DNA of 64,000 nucleotides from RUG11551 sp045586185 (GCA_045586185.1 JAZMZV010000204.1:1-64000), one strand, 5' to 3'. Counted from the stretch's first letter, positions 50,301 through 62,330 are shown. Program-made: numbers and translations. The notes: a model not told the origin generated them from the letters alone.

Positions 50301-51734
50301 ATGAAAAGATTATTAACTCTGTTCGTTTTGGCGTTGACGACTTTTTCTGCCTTTTGCGTTCAGGCGGACCAGTCGAGGTCTGACTGCGTTGTTACAATAA
50401 CAGGTCAGCAGCGGCAAACGGTCAAATTTGGCGTGGACGCAGAACGGCTTTGGTTTTACTGGAAAGAGCGGAACGACAAGCTCGCTCAGGCGGCGGTCGG
50501 CGACCTGAAAGCCGACTACGCCCGCGTCCCGATTAACTGCGCTTACGAACGGGAAGAAGGCGTTCTCAATCCCAAAGCGTATACGGACGTTATCATTCCG
50601 ATGATGAAGACGTTCCGAAAGTACAATCCGGAACTCCAGTTCTTCGCCTCGCCGCGTCCGCTCAAGGAGGCGTACAATAAAAATACGGAATCCGACCTGA
50701 TTGCGGAAAACTTCAAGCATAGCAACATTGGAATGGCGGCGTACCCGGTTTGGGTCGGCGGGCATAAACGGATTATCAAAAAGCCGTACCGCGCCGTGAA
50801 CAAAGACAAATGGGCGCAGTACCTTGCGGACTACCTCAATCTGATGGCAGAAAACGGGCTGGATATCGCCTATATGGACTTGATGAACGAGGATCAAACG
50901 ATGTGGGGCGGCAACATCGATACGATTCTGTACGTAATCGACAACATCCCGCCGCGATTGAATCCCGGGGTGAAAATGCCCAAGATTGTATTCCCGTCAA
51001 CGTGGAGTCCGCGCGACGGCATGTCACGATTTATGAATTCGCCCTCCGTCGTTGACCGCCAGAGCGAGGTTCTCAAAAAGATCGGCGTCGTGTCAACGCA
51101 CAACTCGCCGGACGGCAGCCGTTTAAATTTCAAAGAGGACGATTTAGTCGCGTTTACAAACGCCGTTCGCGCAGTCGACCCCGACAAAGAAATTTGGAAT
51201 ACGGAAATGCACGGCTGGGTCGGGATTCGCAACCCGACGGAGGAGATACTCAATTCCGTTATTCTCTGGCGCCATCTTGACGCGGGCGTCTCCGGCATCG
51301 ATACTTGGCTGTTTTTCGGACCGTGGAAAGGCGCGGGACATCCGATGATCTATTCAAAGCGCGGACACGGACCGGAAAGGACGACAAAATACGAGATTTA
51401 CAAGTCCGTCGTAAACGACATGAACCGGGGACGATACGTAACGTCGACGTCGTCGGACAGCCGCGTCGTTCCCGCCGTCCTGACGAAAGACGGCAAACTA
51501 TTCGTCAGTCTGCTCAACAGTTCCGACGAGCCAATTGCCGTACAGGTCAAGCTGCCGAAGAATACAACCGTTCACGGATCGATGGAAACGCGGCTGTGGG
51601 AATCGTCCCAAAACGACGTCGCGCCCCGCATCAACCGTTCAGACTCATTCAATAACCAAAACAGCTGGACGATTGACGTCCCGCCGCAGTCGCTCATTCA
51701 CGCTGTCTTTGACGCGGCAAAAGAAAAGAAGTAA
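50301..51734 (+). CDS. Secreted GH-A-clan-like glycoside hydrolase (GH30-like)
   Basis: 477 residues. AAGGAG precedes the ATG, and a signal peptide ends near FCVQA (residue ~22). The barrel-like domain has a likely acid/base pair in YMDLMNEDQTMW (Asn-Glu, ~196-197) and a likely nucleophile in EIWNTEMHGWVG (~302), an arrangement typical of retaining clan GH-A enzymes such as GH30. A small C-terminal beta domain follows (VVPAVLTKDGKLFVSLLNSSDEPIAVQVKL), also as in GH30. It would act on a polysaccharide outside the inner membrane. The next gene begins 5 nt after the stop. Family number is a guess from layout; I cannot name the substrate. Confidence 0.75.
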   Translation: MKRLLTLFVLALTTFSAFCVQADQSRSDCVVTITGQQRQTVKFGVDAERLWFYWKERNDKLAQAAVGDLKADYARVPINCAYEREEGVLNPKAYTDVIIPMMKTFRKYNPELQFFASPRPLKEAYNKNTESDLIAENFKHSNIGMAAYPVWVGGHKRIIKKPYRAVNKDKWAQYLADYLNLMAENGLDIAYMDLMNEDQTMWGGNIDTILYVIDNIPPRLNPGVKMPKIVFPSTWSPRDGMSRFMNSPSVVDRQSEVLKKIGVVSTHNSPDGSRLNFKEDDLVAFTNAVRAVDPDKEIWNTEMHGWVGIRNPTEEILNSVILWRHLDAGVSGIDTWLFFGPWKGAGHPMIYSKRGHGPERTTKYEIYKSVVNDMNRGRYVTSTSSDSRVVPAVLTKDGKLFVSLLNSSDEPIAVQVKLPKNTTVHGSMETRLWESSQNDVAPRINRSDSFNNQNSWTIDVPPQSLIHAVFDAAKEKK

Positions 51735-51739
51735 CAACC

Positions 51740-54700
51740 ATGAAAAGACTATTCCTATTCGTTTTAGTTTTGATTGCTCTTTCCACGTCAAGCTTGCTTG
51801 CTGACGAACTGCGCGACGTTACGGTCAAGGTCGACAGCGACTGCAGTTCCTACGAGGCGTATCGCGTCTGCGACGGGCGGACGGATACGTTTTGGCATAC
51901 CGAATTCCGAAAGCCGCAGCGGCCGCCGTTTCCCCATTGGGTTGAACTGGACTTGCAGCAGACTCAATCCGTTCGCGGAGTCGTTTACACCCCGCGTCAG
52001 GACGGGAACAACAACGGGACGTACTCACTGACGGAAATCTACGTCTACGACAACCCAGATTCCCCCGGCGATCCCGTCTGGACGGGCGATCTGAACGCGT
52101 TGCGATCCAAGCCAATTGATTCTGTTACAATTACGTTTGACGTCTCCGCTCGCGGGCGGTTCGTCAAGGTTCTGGCGAAGACGTCGTTCAACGACTATCC
52201 AGCCGGCTCAGCGGCAGAAATTCAGCCGATTGTCGACGGGATGACGTTTACGACCTGCGCTAAAGTCAATCCCGCCGACGTCCCCAGCGCCAACGTCGAA
52301 CTGGTCAAGGAATACAATCTTCTTATAAACGAACTCAACGATCGGCAGAAATACGCAGCTATCGCCAGCCAGATTTACGACCCGCAGGCGGGGATTCTGC
52401 CCAGCGACAAGACGCCGCTGGACGTCGTTTATCGTCGAACTGCCGCCGCGTTGGAACGGCTGGAAAAGCTCGACGCGCAAGCCGCCGCGCCGTTTGTCAG
52501 CCAGCTCAAAGCGCTCAATCCGGCAGAGACGTCGTTCTCGTCTGTCGTGGAACGGTTCTCTCATTTTGAGAAAATCGCCCAGCTTCGGCGGCGGATTCTC
52601 TTTTCCGATCCGGACTTGACGTTCGACAAACTCCTGTTCGTTAAAAAACATCGAGCCGCCTACAGCCACCTGTGCGACCAGTACTACGGCGTCCATCTTC
52701 TTCCCGGCGGTGGAATATACCGGCTGGAAAACGCGTTCAATCCGGACGCGCCGCCGACTGTTACAAACGTTCTGGAAAACTCTGTCGTTCAGTCTGGACG
52801 CCTTGCGGGAACAAAGCTCTCAACTGGCGCGTTCGCGACGCTGGCTCTGGACTACGACGCTCAGAAAATCGCCTTTGCTTACGTGGAAGCCGAAGGGAGT
52901 AAAGAACATTTCGCTCATACAGACCTGACCAAAGGGCATTGGGATCGCGGCAGATGCCTCCATATTTTCACCGCCAACGCGGACGGCTCCGATTTGCGGC
53001 AGATTACCGACGGGACGTGGAACGACTTCTATCCGTGCTTTCTGCCCAACGGGCGCGAAGCCGCGCGGGCAGAAGGACAAGGTTATGCCTCCGAAAAAGC
53101 GGGGTTCGAAGATACCCACGTCCAATCAGGAACCGACCTTGTCGGTCGAATCGCGTTCATTTCGGAACGCCGGGGCGGGTATCTGCGCTGCGGACGTCAA
53201 TGTCCCAACTTCACCGTGTTCGATATGAACCCGGACGGGACGTTTATGCGTTGTCTGAGCTATCACGAAACCAACGAATGGGCGCCGGTTGTGTCACATG
53301 ACGGCAAGATCGTCTGGACGCGCTGGGATTACATCGACCGCCATTCCTCCGCGGCGCACCATCCCTGGGTCATGACGCTCAACGGGTCAGACCCGCGCCA
53401 GATGCACGCTAACTATACGATTCGCTTCGACAGAACCAATACGGAAATGGACCTCCGCCCCATTCCAAACTCGTCAAAATACGTTGCCACAGGCGCGCTG
53501 CACCACGGTCAGAATTACGGATCGCTGGTTATTATCGACCCCGCCCGGGCGCCGGAAGAAGACGCTGATCCAATGGCGTGTCTGAAACGCCTGACGCCGG
53601 AAGTCGGGTTCCCGGAAAGCCAGGTCGGGGCGCAGGTCTGGGGGTTTCCGTACCCGATTTCCGAAGACCTGTTTCTGGCTGTCGCCGACCACTCGATTGG
53701 CGTCAACGAGGGCATGGAGGGAAAGAAGTATCTCCGCGGCGACTACGGCATTTATCTGCTTGACCGGTTTGGAAACAGAGAACTGATTTATCGCGACCCG
53801 GAAATCGGCTGCGCGACGGTTTTGCCGCTAATTGCCCGACCCAAGCCGACCGTTGCGCCTGAACTTGTCAAGCCGGGCGAGATCCCGTCACAGGAATACA
53901 TCTCGTTCCCGGATCGGGACTGGACAAAGCGTCCGCAGGCGGAAGTTACCATCGCCAACGTCTATCAAAGCCTCAAGCCGTGGCCCGAAAACAATTCGGA
54001 ATTAGGAATTCGGAATGAGGAATTACGCAAGCGACCAACGGGAGCGGATTTTGGCAATCGCGTGGTAACGCGGACTGGGAGCGGCGCCTCGCCGCCTAAG
54101 ATCAAATCGCTGAGAATCGTTCAGATTTACGCTATGTCTGTGCCGTCCGGCTGGCTGAAATACACCGGGCGGCAGGAAGGGACGACGCTTCACACCGCAA
54201 CCATCAGCCCGGTTCGCGGAGTAATTGGAACCGTTCCCGTTGAAGAAGACGGCTCGGCGCATTTTATGGTTCCCGCTCAGATGGAAGTGTTCTTCCAGGC
54301 TCTGGACGAAAACGGAAACGCTGTTCAGTCGATGCGTTCCGGGACGTACTTTCAGCCCGGCGACAACGTCTCCTGCGTTGGCTGTCACGAACCCAAGGGG
54401 CAGATAACTCGATCGTCAAGCGTTCTCCCGACGGCGTTTACCCGCCCGGCGTCCATACCCCAGCCGGACGTCGAAGGGAGCCGCCCCGCCAACTTCGTCG
54501 AACTGGTTCAGCCCATTCTCGACAAACACTGCGTCGAATGTCATGATAAGCCCGAATCAAACACGTTCTCGCTGGCAAAAGAGCCGTACGTCCCGTATCA
54601 TAAGACGAAGTTTTATCAGTCGTACTACAATCTGTCATTTAACGGCTGGTCGTTTTACGATTACGTCCATCCGACCAGAACGATACCCGGTCAGTTCGGC

Positions 54701-54883
54701 GCGCTGAAATCCCCGCTTCTGCCGCTGCTGGACAAAGGACATTATGGAGTCAAGCTGACGCCGGAAGAGCGACATCGAATCGCGCTTTGGCTGGATATGC
54801 TCTCGCCGTTCTACAGCGTCTACGAACCGGAACTTCAAGACAAACAGCTTGAGGGTGAGCCGGTTTACCCGACGCTGGAATAG
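51740..54883 (+). CDS. HzsA-related multidomain protein with discoidin domain and two c-type heme motifs
   Basis: 1047 residues with a signal peptide (MKRLFLFVLVLIALSTSSLLA). Residues ~22-165 look like an F5/8 type C (discoidin) carbohydrate-binding domain. The central part is a beta-propeller-like region with TRWDYIDRHSSAAHHPWVMTLNG and TPEVGFPESQVGAQVWGFPYPISEDLFL, the hallmark of proteins annotated as hydrazine synthase alpha subunit-related in planctomycetes. The C-terminal part has CVGCHEPKG (~880) and CVECHDK (~934), both C-x-x-C-H. It is probably a periplasmic cytochrome-like oxidoreductase; hydrazine synthesis is not implied. Two internal places are encoded by dispersed repeats (residues ~461-469 and ~752-785). 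It lies 5 nt after the glycosidase gene and 64 nt before the next. Confidence 0.85.
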   Translation: MKRLFLFVLVLIALSTSSLLADELRDVTVKVDSDCSSYEAYRVCDGRTDTFWHTEFRKPQRPPFPHWVELDLQQTQSVRGVVYTPRQDGNNNGTYSLTEIYVYDNPDSPGDPVWTGDLNALRSKPIDSVTITFDVSARGRFVKVLAKTSFNDYPAGSAAEIQPIVDGMTFTTCAKVNPADVPSANVELVKEYNLLINELNDRQKYAAIASQIYDPQAGILPSDKTPLDVVYRRTAAALERLEKLDAQAAAPFVSQLKALNPAETSFSSVVERFSHFEKIAQLRRRILFSDPDLTFDKLLFVKKHRAAYSHLCDQYYGVHLLPGGGIYRLENAFNPDAPPTVTNVLENSVVQSGRLAGTKLSTGAFATLALDYDAQKIAFAYVEAEGSKEHFAHTDLTKGHWDRGRCLHIFTANADGSDLRQITDGTWNDFYPCFLPNGREAARAEGQGYASEKAGFEDTHVQSGTDLVGRIAFISERRGGYLRCGRQCPNFTVFDMNPDGTFMRCLSYHETNEWAPVVSHDGKIVWTRWDYIDRHSSAAHHPWVMTLNGSDPRQMHANYTIRFDRTNTEMDLRPIPNSSKYVATGALHHGQNYGSLVIIDPARAPEEDADPMACLKRLTPEVGFPESQVGAQVWGFPYPISEDLFLAVADHSIGVNEGMEGKKYLRGDYGIYLLDRFGNRELIYRDPEIGCATVLPLIARPKPTVAPELVKPGEIPSQEYISFPDRDWTKRPQAEVTIANVYQSLKPWPENNSELGIRNEELRKRPTGADFGNRVVTRTGSGASPPKIKSLRIVQIYAMSVPSGWLKYTGRQEGTTLHTATISPVRGVIGTVPVEEDGSAHFMVPAQMEVFFQALDENGNAVQSMRSGTYFQPGDNVSCVGCHEPKGQITRSSSVLPTAFTRPASIPQPDVEGSRPANFVELVQPILDKHCVECHDKPESNTFSLAKEPYVPYHKTKFYQSYYNLSFNGWSFYDYVHPTRTIPGQFGALKSPLLPLLDKGHYGVKLTPEERHRIALWLDMLSPFYSVYEPELQDKQLEGEPVYPTLE
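53121..53145. repeat. In-frame copy of a 25-nt dispersed repeat
   Basis: Identical over 25 nt to the intergenic copy at 50055-50079. It lies in frame in the HzsA-related gene, encoding part of HVQSGTDLVGR. Confidence 0.9.
53993..54095. repeat. In-frame heptamer array plus dispersed repeat in the HzsA-related gene
   Basis: Five heptamers (AATTCGG, AATTAGG, AATTCGG, AATGAGG, AATTACG; 53993-54027) are followed directly by copies of the two dispersed segments also found at 49950-49968 and 50081-50106. The whole block is open in the coding frame (NSELGIRNEEL ... RTGSGASPP). Confidence 0.9.
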
Positions 54884-54947
54884 CGGCAAAGGATTGGTCG
54901 TTTTCCAGATTTATCCCGCCTAAACAATACGAAAGAAGAGGTTTAAA

Positions 54948-57587
54948 ATGCTAAAACGAATCTGTGTTGTCACGCTGGCGCTCATTGGCGCGGCGTTTTG
55001 GACGTCTTCCCTGCAAGCGGAAGAAGCGGCGCCGGAGCCGCTGATGGAATTGGTCGGTTCCCTCACCGGGGCTGAACTGAAAGCGGTTGGACACGCGCTG
55101 CACAGCTGCAATCTGACGCCGAAGGAGTCGCTCCTTCAAGTTGAAAGCTCTGGATCGGATCCGTATTTCCATATCGTCAAGGGGTTTCCCGCAGGCAAGT
55201 ACCGAATGGTTCTCTACTTCAATCAGGATATCGAATCAATTCGGAAATGGCAGCTGTTCTGGGCAACCGCTCAGAGGGGATACAATCCCGACGCGTCCGA
55301 ACACAGCTCAATCCCGATTATGAACAACGGCGTTCCTTGTGTTACAATTGATTTTGACGCTCTTGAGGATGTAACAACGTTTCGACTGGATCCGCCGGAT
55401 CGTCCGGGCGTTTGGAATATAACCAAAATTGACCTGTTCAAGCGGACGGACAACCCGATAGCCGTCGTTGAGAAAAAGACGTTTCCGGACAAGGCGCAGT
55501 TTATTCTCGAGAACCAGTCGGACAAGCCTGTTAAAGCGTCGATTGGATTCGAGACAACAGTAAAAATGATAACCGCCGAATTCGCGCCGCGGGAAAAGAA
55601 GACAATTGACTTTCCTGCTTATCAGAGAAGTTTTTATCAAACTCTTATTTTGGAAATCGAAACTGACGGTGGATTCAAACCGTATTTGACGGCTGGCTGC
55701 TCGCTTAACGTCAACGCCAAAACGGAGGGCTGGAAGGAATTGCCAACGTCACATGGCGTTTGGAAATTCGCGCCGATTGGGCGGGGCAATCTTGCTGCGT
55801 TCGTTAAAAAGGGAGAATCGACTCCGTGCGCTGTTTTGATTTCTCACAGTCCAACTTTACTGGAAGATCTCAACCTGAAAGTCAACGGCAGCGAGCTGAT
55901 CTTGAATCCGGCTAAAGAAAACGGCGCGCTTCCGGACGTAACGCTTTTTGTTATGGGGGAAATGACCAACGCCTCGTTCCCGGGCATTGAGATGCTGGAA
56001 AAGGGCGAGCAGAGTTCATCCAAACGGTCTGTCGAAACGCCCAAGTATTACCGCGTCCGTCCGCCTCGCGACTGGGTAACGCAAACGACGATGCTGATTA
56101 TTACCGACCGCTGTCGGGCGTCGATGCGCTGGAATGACGCGGAATGTCAGCCGGAATTCGCCGTCCCGGACTTCGTTTTCGGAACAGAAGCCGGCGGGCG
56201 TATGGGACTGTATAATGTCGATCACGGCGAGCCGTGGCGCGTAAGCGCCCTGACAGAAAGCAGTGAAGACTTTTCTCGCTACTCGCAACTCACAACTCGC
56301 AACTCAAAAGACGGGGAATATATTTCGATTGTTATCGATTCAACCGATTGGGTGGAAGCCATTCTGCAAGACGTCAAAGCCGTCTACGGGGATTTGCCGG
56401 ACGTTCCCGCCCCGCCGCGGACTTCTGAACAGCAGGCGGAATTCTGCCGCGAGGCGTTCCAGACGAAACTGCGAAACGAGAACGGCTGGGGGCATTGCGT
56501 CGAATCGCACTGGGGGCGCAACTGGTTTGCCGACCTGGCGTCGTGCGACTGGCGGCTGTCGAAAGGGAACGTCGATTATTCCGACAAACCGTTTGTTCCC
56601 GGCGGCGGACACATACCAAACCCGTCCATCTATTTTGTTACAAGTCAGGCTCAGCGATACCTCGATCAGTACGGCGCCGGCGTTCGGAATTTGATAAGAA
56701 TGATTAAAGAGAATCCCGCCATGCCGTACTACGGCAAGTACGACCGAACTCACTGGGAACACGAAGCGCTGGGAATAATCGCCCGAAATGCGGCGGTCGT
56801 GTTGGAATTCGCCTACTTAACCGGCGACAAAGAGGCGCTGGCAGCGGGCTTGGCGGCGCTCGAAAAGGCAAAGCGGTTTACCGTGCCTCGAGGGGCGCAG
56901 ACGTGGGAAATGCCGCTCCATACGCCAGACCCGCTTGCCGCCGCGTACGCTATTAAAGCCTTTGTCCGCGCCTACGAGCTGACGGGAAACAAAGAGTATC
57001 TCGCTCACGCCAGAAAATGGGCGATTATCGGGATCCCGTACGTCTATTTGCGACCGGTGGGCGATTTGGAGAAGTCACAAATGGCGGGAAGCCTGTACGC
57101 GACTATCGGCGTCTACGGCGCAACCAACTGGAACGAGCCGTTCTGGATTGGGCGTCCGGTGCAGTGGATCGGGACGGTTTACGCCTACGACCTGCTTTTC
57201 CTCGCGCCGTACGACAACTCGGTCGACTGGAAGAAGCTCTCAAGGGGAATACTCGTCTCCGCTCAGTATCAGCAATACCCGGACGGCGAGTTCAAGGGAA
57301 CGCTGCCCGACTCGATTATTCCTCGTCTGGAACAACGTTTCCAATGGAATATCAACCCGTCGGCGCTGATGTATATTCAATGGAAGCTCGACGGGGTCCA
57401 GGAAAACTTGACGGCAATCGCCAACGAGAAATACCGAGTCGCCAGCCCGTTTGCAATGACGTTTGTCAGCGAGAACGAAGTCCGCTTTGACGTCCCCAGC
57501 TGGATGACCGGCAAACCGTTCCAGGCGCTTGTCAACGGACAGGTTCGCGACGTCGTCGGAGGCGAGAACCTTATAATTAGTAATTAG
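54948..57587 (+). CDS. Large secreted protein, alpha-toroid-like C-terminal half, unknown function
   Basis: 879 residues; AGAGG precedes the ATG and a signal peptide ends near SLQAEE (~24). Residues ~30-480 are beta-rich and end in SIVIDSTDWVEAI. Residues ~500-780 contain helical repeats typical of alpha/alpha toroid glycosidase or lyase-like folds (WEHEALGIIARNAAVVLEFAYLTGDKEAL, PDPLAAAYAIKAFVRAYELTGNKEYLAHARKWA). I do not recognise the family. The neighbourhood (glycosidase, discoidin protein) suggests polysaccharide breakdown. Residues ~443-454 are encoded by a heptamer repeat, and the last codons (NLIISN then TAG) lie within another heptamer array. Confidence 0.8.
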   Translation: MLKRICVVTLALIGAAFWTSSLQAEEAAPEPLMELVGSLTGAELKAVGHALHSCNLTPKESLLQVESSGSDPYFHIVKGFPAGKYRMVLYFNQDIESIRKWQLFWATAQRGYNPDASEHSSIPIMNNGVPCVTIDFDALEDVTTFRLDPPDRPGVWNITKIDLFKRTDNPIAVVEKKTFPDKAQFILENQSDKPVKASIGFETTVKMITAEFAPREKKTIDFPAYQRSFYQTLILEIETDGGFKPYLTAGCSLNVNAKTEGWKELPTSHGVWKFAPIGRGNLAAFVKKGESTPCAVLISHSPTLLEDLNLKVNGSELILNPAKENGALPDVTLFVMGEMTNASFPGIEMLEKGEQSSSKRSVETPKYYRVRPPRDWVTQTTMLIITDRCRASMRWNDAECQPEFAVPDFVFGTEAGGRMGLYNVDHGEPWRVSALTESSEDFSRYSQLTTRNSKDGEYISIVIDSTDWVEAILQDVKAVYGDLPDVPAPPRTSEQQAEFCREAFQTKLRNENGWGHCVESHWGRNWFADLASCDWRLSKGNVDYSDKPFVPGGGHIPNPSIYFVTSQAQRYLDQYGAGVRNLIRMIKENPAMPYYGKYDRTHWEHEALGIIARNAAVVLEFAYLTGDKEALAAGLAALEKAKRFTVPRGAQTWEMPLHTPDPLAAAYAIKAFVRAYELTGNKEYLAHARKWAIIGIPYVYLRPVGDLEKSQMAGSLYATIGVYGATNWNEPFWIGRPVQWIGTVYAYDLLFLAPYDNSVDWKKLSRGILVSAQYQQYPDGEFKGTLPDSIIPRLEQRFQWNINPSALMYIQWKLDGVQENLTAIANEKYRVASPFAMTFVSENEVRFDVPSWMTGKPFQALVNGQVRDVVGGENLIISN
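56274..56308. repeat. In-frame heptamer array in the 879-residue secreted protein gene
   Basis: TCTCGCT, ACTCGCA, ACTCACA, ACTCGCA, ACTCAAA: five units in register, encoding SRYSQLTTRNS. Same unit family as the arrays at 6316-6343 and 27997-28073. Confidence 0.88.
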
Positions 57588-57618
57588 TAATTTGTAATTA
57601 GTAATTGACGCAAAGCGT
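57574..57618. repeat. Heptamer array TAATTAG across a stop codon, with hairpin
   Basis: TAATTAG x2, TAATTTG, TAATTAG, TAATTGA (57574-57608), then the small palindrome CGCAAAGCG (57609-57617). The stop codon of the preceding gene (57585-57587) is inside the second unit, so the end of that protein is written by the repeat. Confidence 0.9.
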
Positions 57619-57649
57619 TCCTCGATGGGGAATTGTGAGGAAAATTTGT

Positions 57650-57741
57650 AGGCGAGCCGGGAACGTTAGTTCCCGGGTTTATCTCCAAACATCTATTTTT
57701 GCTCGTTAGTTTACCCACGGGTTTACACCCGTGGCTCGCCT
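57650..57741. repeat. AGGCGAGCC-family element with nested hairpins
   Basis: Outer arms AGGCGAGCC (57650-57658) and GGCTCGCCT (57733-57741). Inside are CGGGAAC-GTTA-GTTCCCG (57658-57675) and CCACGGGT-TTAC-ACCCGTGG (57715-57734). The outer arms are the same as in the compact hairpin at 44828-44860. Confidence 0.85.
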
Positions 57742-57770
57742 AACTTTCGTTCTATATTAATGCCCCCTAG

Positions 57771-57798
57771 TTGACAGAATTCTTTTGCAAGGCATAAT
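57771..57798 (+). promoter_or_regulatory. Predicted promoter for the SET-domain gene
   Basis: TTGACA (57771-57776), 16-nt spacer, CATAAT (57793-57798). Transcription from here would place the heptamer element at 57806-57889 in the leader. Confidence 0.65.
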
Positions 57799-57805
57799 AT
57801 ATATA

Positions 57806-57889
57806 GTTGCGAGTAGCGAGTTGCGAGTTGCGAGAAACGCTTCGCGTCAACTCCTCCCTCCTCACTCCTAATTCCTAACTAACAACCTA
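57806..57889. repeat. Two-armed heptamer element in the SET-gene leader
   Basis: GTTGCGA, GTAGCGA, GTTGCGA, GTTGCGA (57806-57833), core GAAACGCTTCGCGT with palindrome ACGCTTCGCGT, then CAACTCC, TCCCTCC, TCACTCC, TAATTCC, TAACTAA, CAACCTA (57848-57889). Two different arrays around a GC palindrome, as at 1807-1892. Confidence 0.9.
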
Positions 57890-57918
57890 TCAAACTTTTA
57901 TATAAACTATTGACCGCT

Positions 57919-58665
57919 ATGGCTGAATGCGTTTATCCGCTGGAAATTGAAAACCTGGAACTGGACACGATTAAACTCGGCGACACCCCGTACGGCTTGG
58001 GCGTTTTTGCGTCCAAAAAGATCAAAGGCGGTATGCCGGTCGGTAAAATCGAGGGCGAATTCCACCCCGATAAAAAGTACGATTCCGAATACTGTATGTC
58101 GTTTAACGACGGAGCGTTAGAGCCGGAAGAGCCGTATCGGTTCGTCAACCATTCCTGCGAGCCGAACTGCGAGCTGGTCGAACTGGTCGTGGCGGATCAG
58201 AATTCCGGCAAGGTCTTTCACGAACTCTGGATTTACGCTCTGACCGACATCAAGCGGGGAGAACAGCTGACGCTGGACTACGCCTGGCCGTATACGGACG
58301 CGATTGAATGTCAGTGCGGATCGCCCAACTGCCGCGGCTGGATCGTCGCCGCAAACGAGGTCGAGAAAGTCGTCGCGAAGAAAGGACTCGGCTCGCGGGC
58401 GGGGAAAGAGGTTTCAACCGATTCTGCCCCAGTCAAAAAGACGCGTAAAAAGGCGGTCAAAAAAGCTACTGTTAAAAAGGCAACCGCCAAAAAGTCGACA
58501 GTAAAAAAGACTGCTGCAAAGAAGACCGCAGCGAAAAAAACAGAATCCGCCCCGGTCAAAAAGACGGCTAAAAAGGCGGTGAAGAAAGCTACCGTCAAAA
58601 AGACAACTGTAAAGAAGACTGCTGCGAAGAAAACGACTGCTAAGAAAGCAGTCAAGAAGAAATAG
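57919..58665 (+). CDS. SET-domain methyltransferase with histone H1-like Lys/Ala-rich tail
   Basis: 248 residues from ATG 57919 (a TTG at 57910 would add three). Residues ~10-140 form a SET domain: YGLGVFASKKIKGGMPVGKIEGEF, then YRFVNHSCEPNCELVEL (the N-H-S-C motif), GEQLTLDYAWPY (the conserved Tyr), and a post-SET-like CQCGSPNCRGWI (C-x-C-x4-C). From ~residue 155 the protein is a basic tail of KKATVKK, KKTAAKK and APVKKT units like the C-terminal tail of eukaryotic histone H1 and of bacterial H1-like proteins. SET enzymes methylate lysines using S-adenosylmethionine. The tail would bind DNA and offers many possible substrate lysines. It probably acts on the nucleoid; self-methylation or methylation of nucleoid proteins is inference. 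Confidence 0.9.
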   Translation: MAECVYPLEIENLELDTIKLGDTPYGLGVFASKKIKGGMPVGKIEGEFHPDKKYDSEYCMSFNDGALEPEEPYRFVNHSCEPNCELVELVVADQNSGKVFHELWIYALTDIKRGEQLTLDYAWPYTDAIECQCGSPNCRGWIVAANEVEKVVAKKGLGSRAGKEVSTDSAPVKKTRKKAVKKATVKKATAKKSTVKKTAAKKTAAKKTESAPVKKTAKKAVKKATVKKTTVKKTAAKKTTAKKAVKKK

Positions 58666-58678
58666 ACTGTAGGATTTA

Positions 58679-58735
58679 AATTCGCCGAAGGCGAATTAAT
58701 AATTCCGCATTCCGAATTACGAATTCCGAATTAAT
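58679..58735. repeat. Hairpin plus AATTCCG heptamer array abutting the PFOR start codon
   Basis: AATTCGCC-GAA-GGCGAATT hairpin (58679-58697), then AATTCCG, CATTCCG, AATTACG, AATTCCG, AATTAAT (58701-58735), ending one base before the ATG at 58737. The same hairpin arms occur inside the PFOR gene at 59814-59832. No Shine-Dalgarno remains upstream of PFOR. Confidence 0.9.
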
Positions 58736-58736
58736 C

Positions 58737-62330
<3,594 letters not shown>

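Larger units (their letters stand above)
57588..57918. other. Repeat-filled intergenic region before the SET gene
   Basis: About 330 nt made almost entirely of repeats: the end of the TAATTAG array, the AGGCGAGCC hairpin element, a promoter, and the two-armed heptamer element. No gene seen. Confidence 0.6.

Noticed and set aside
51740..54883. Hydrazine synthase, and so an anammox organism
   Set aside because: HzsA-related proteins are widespread in non-anammox planctomycetes; no HzsB/C or hydrazine dehydrogenase genes are present, and the discoidin domain points elsewhere.
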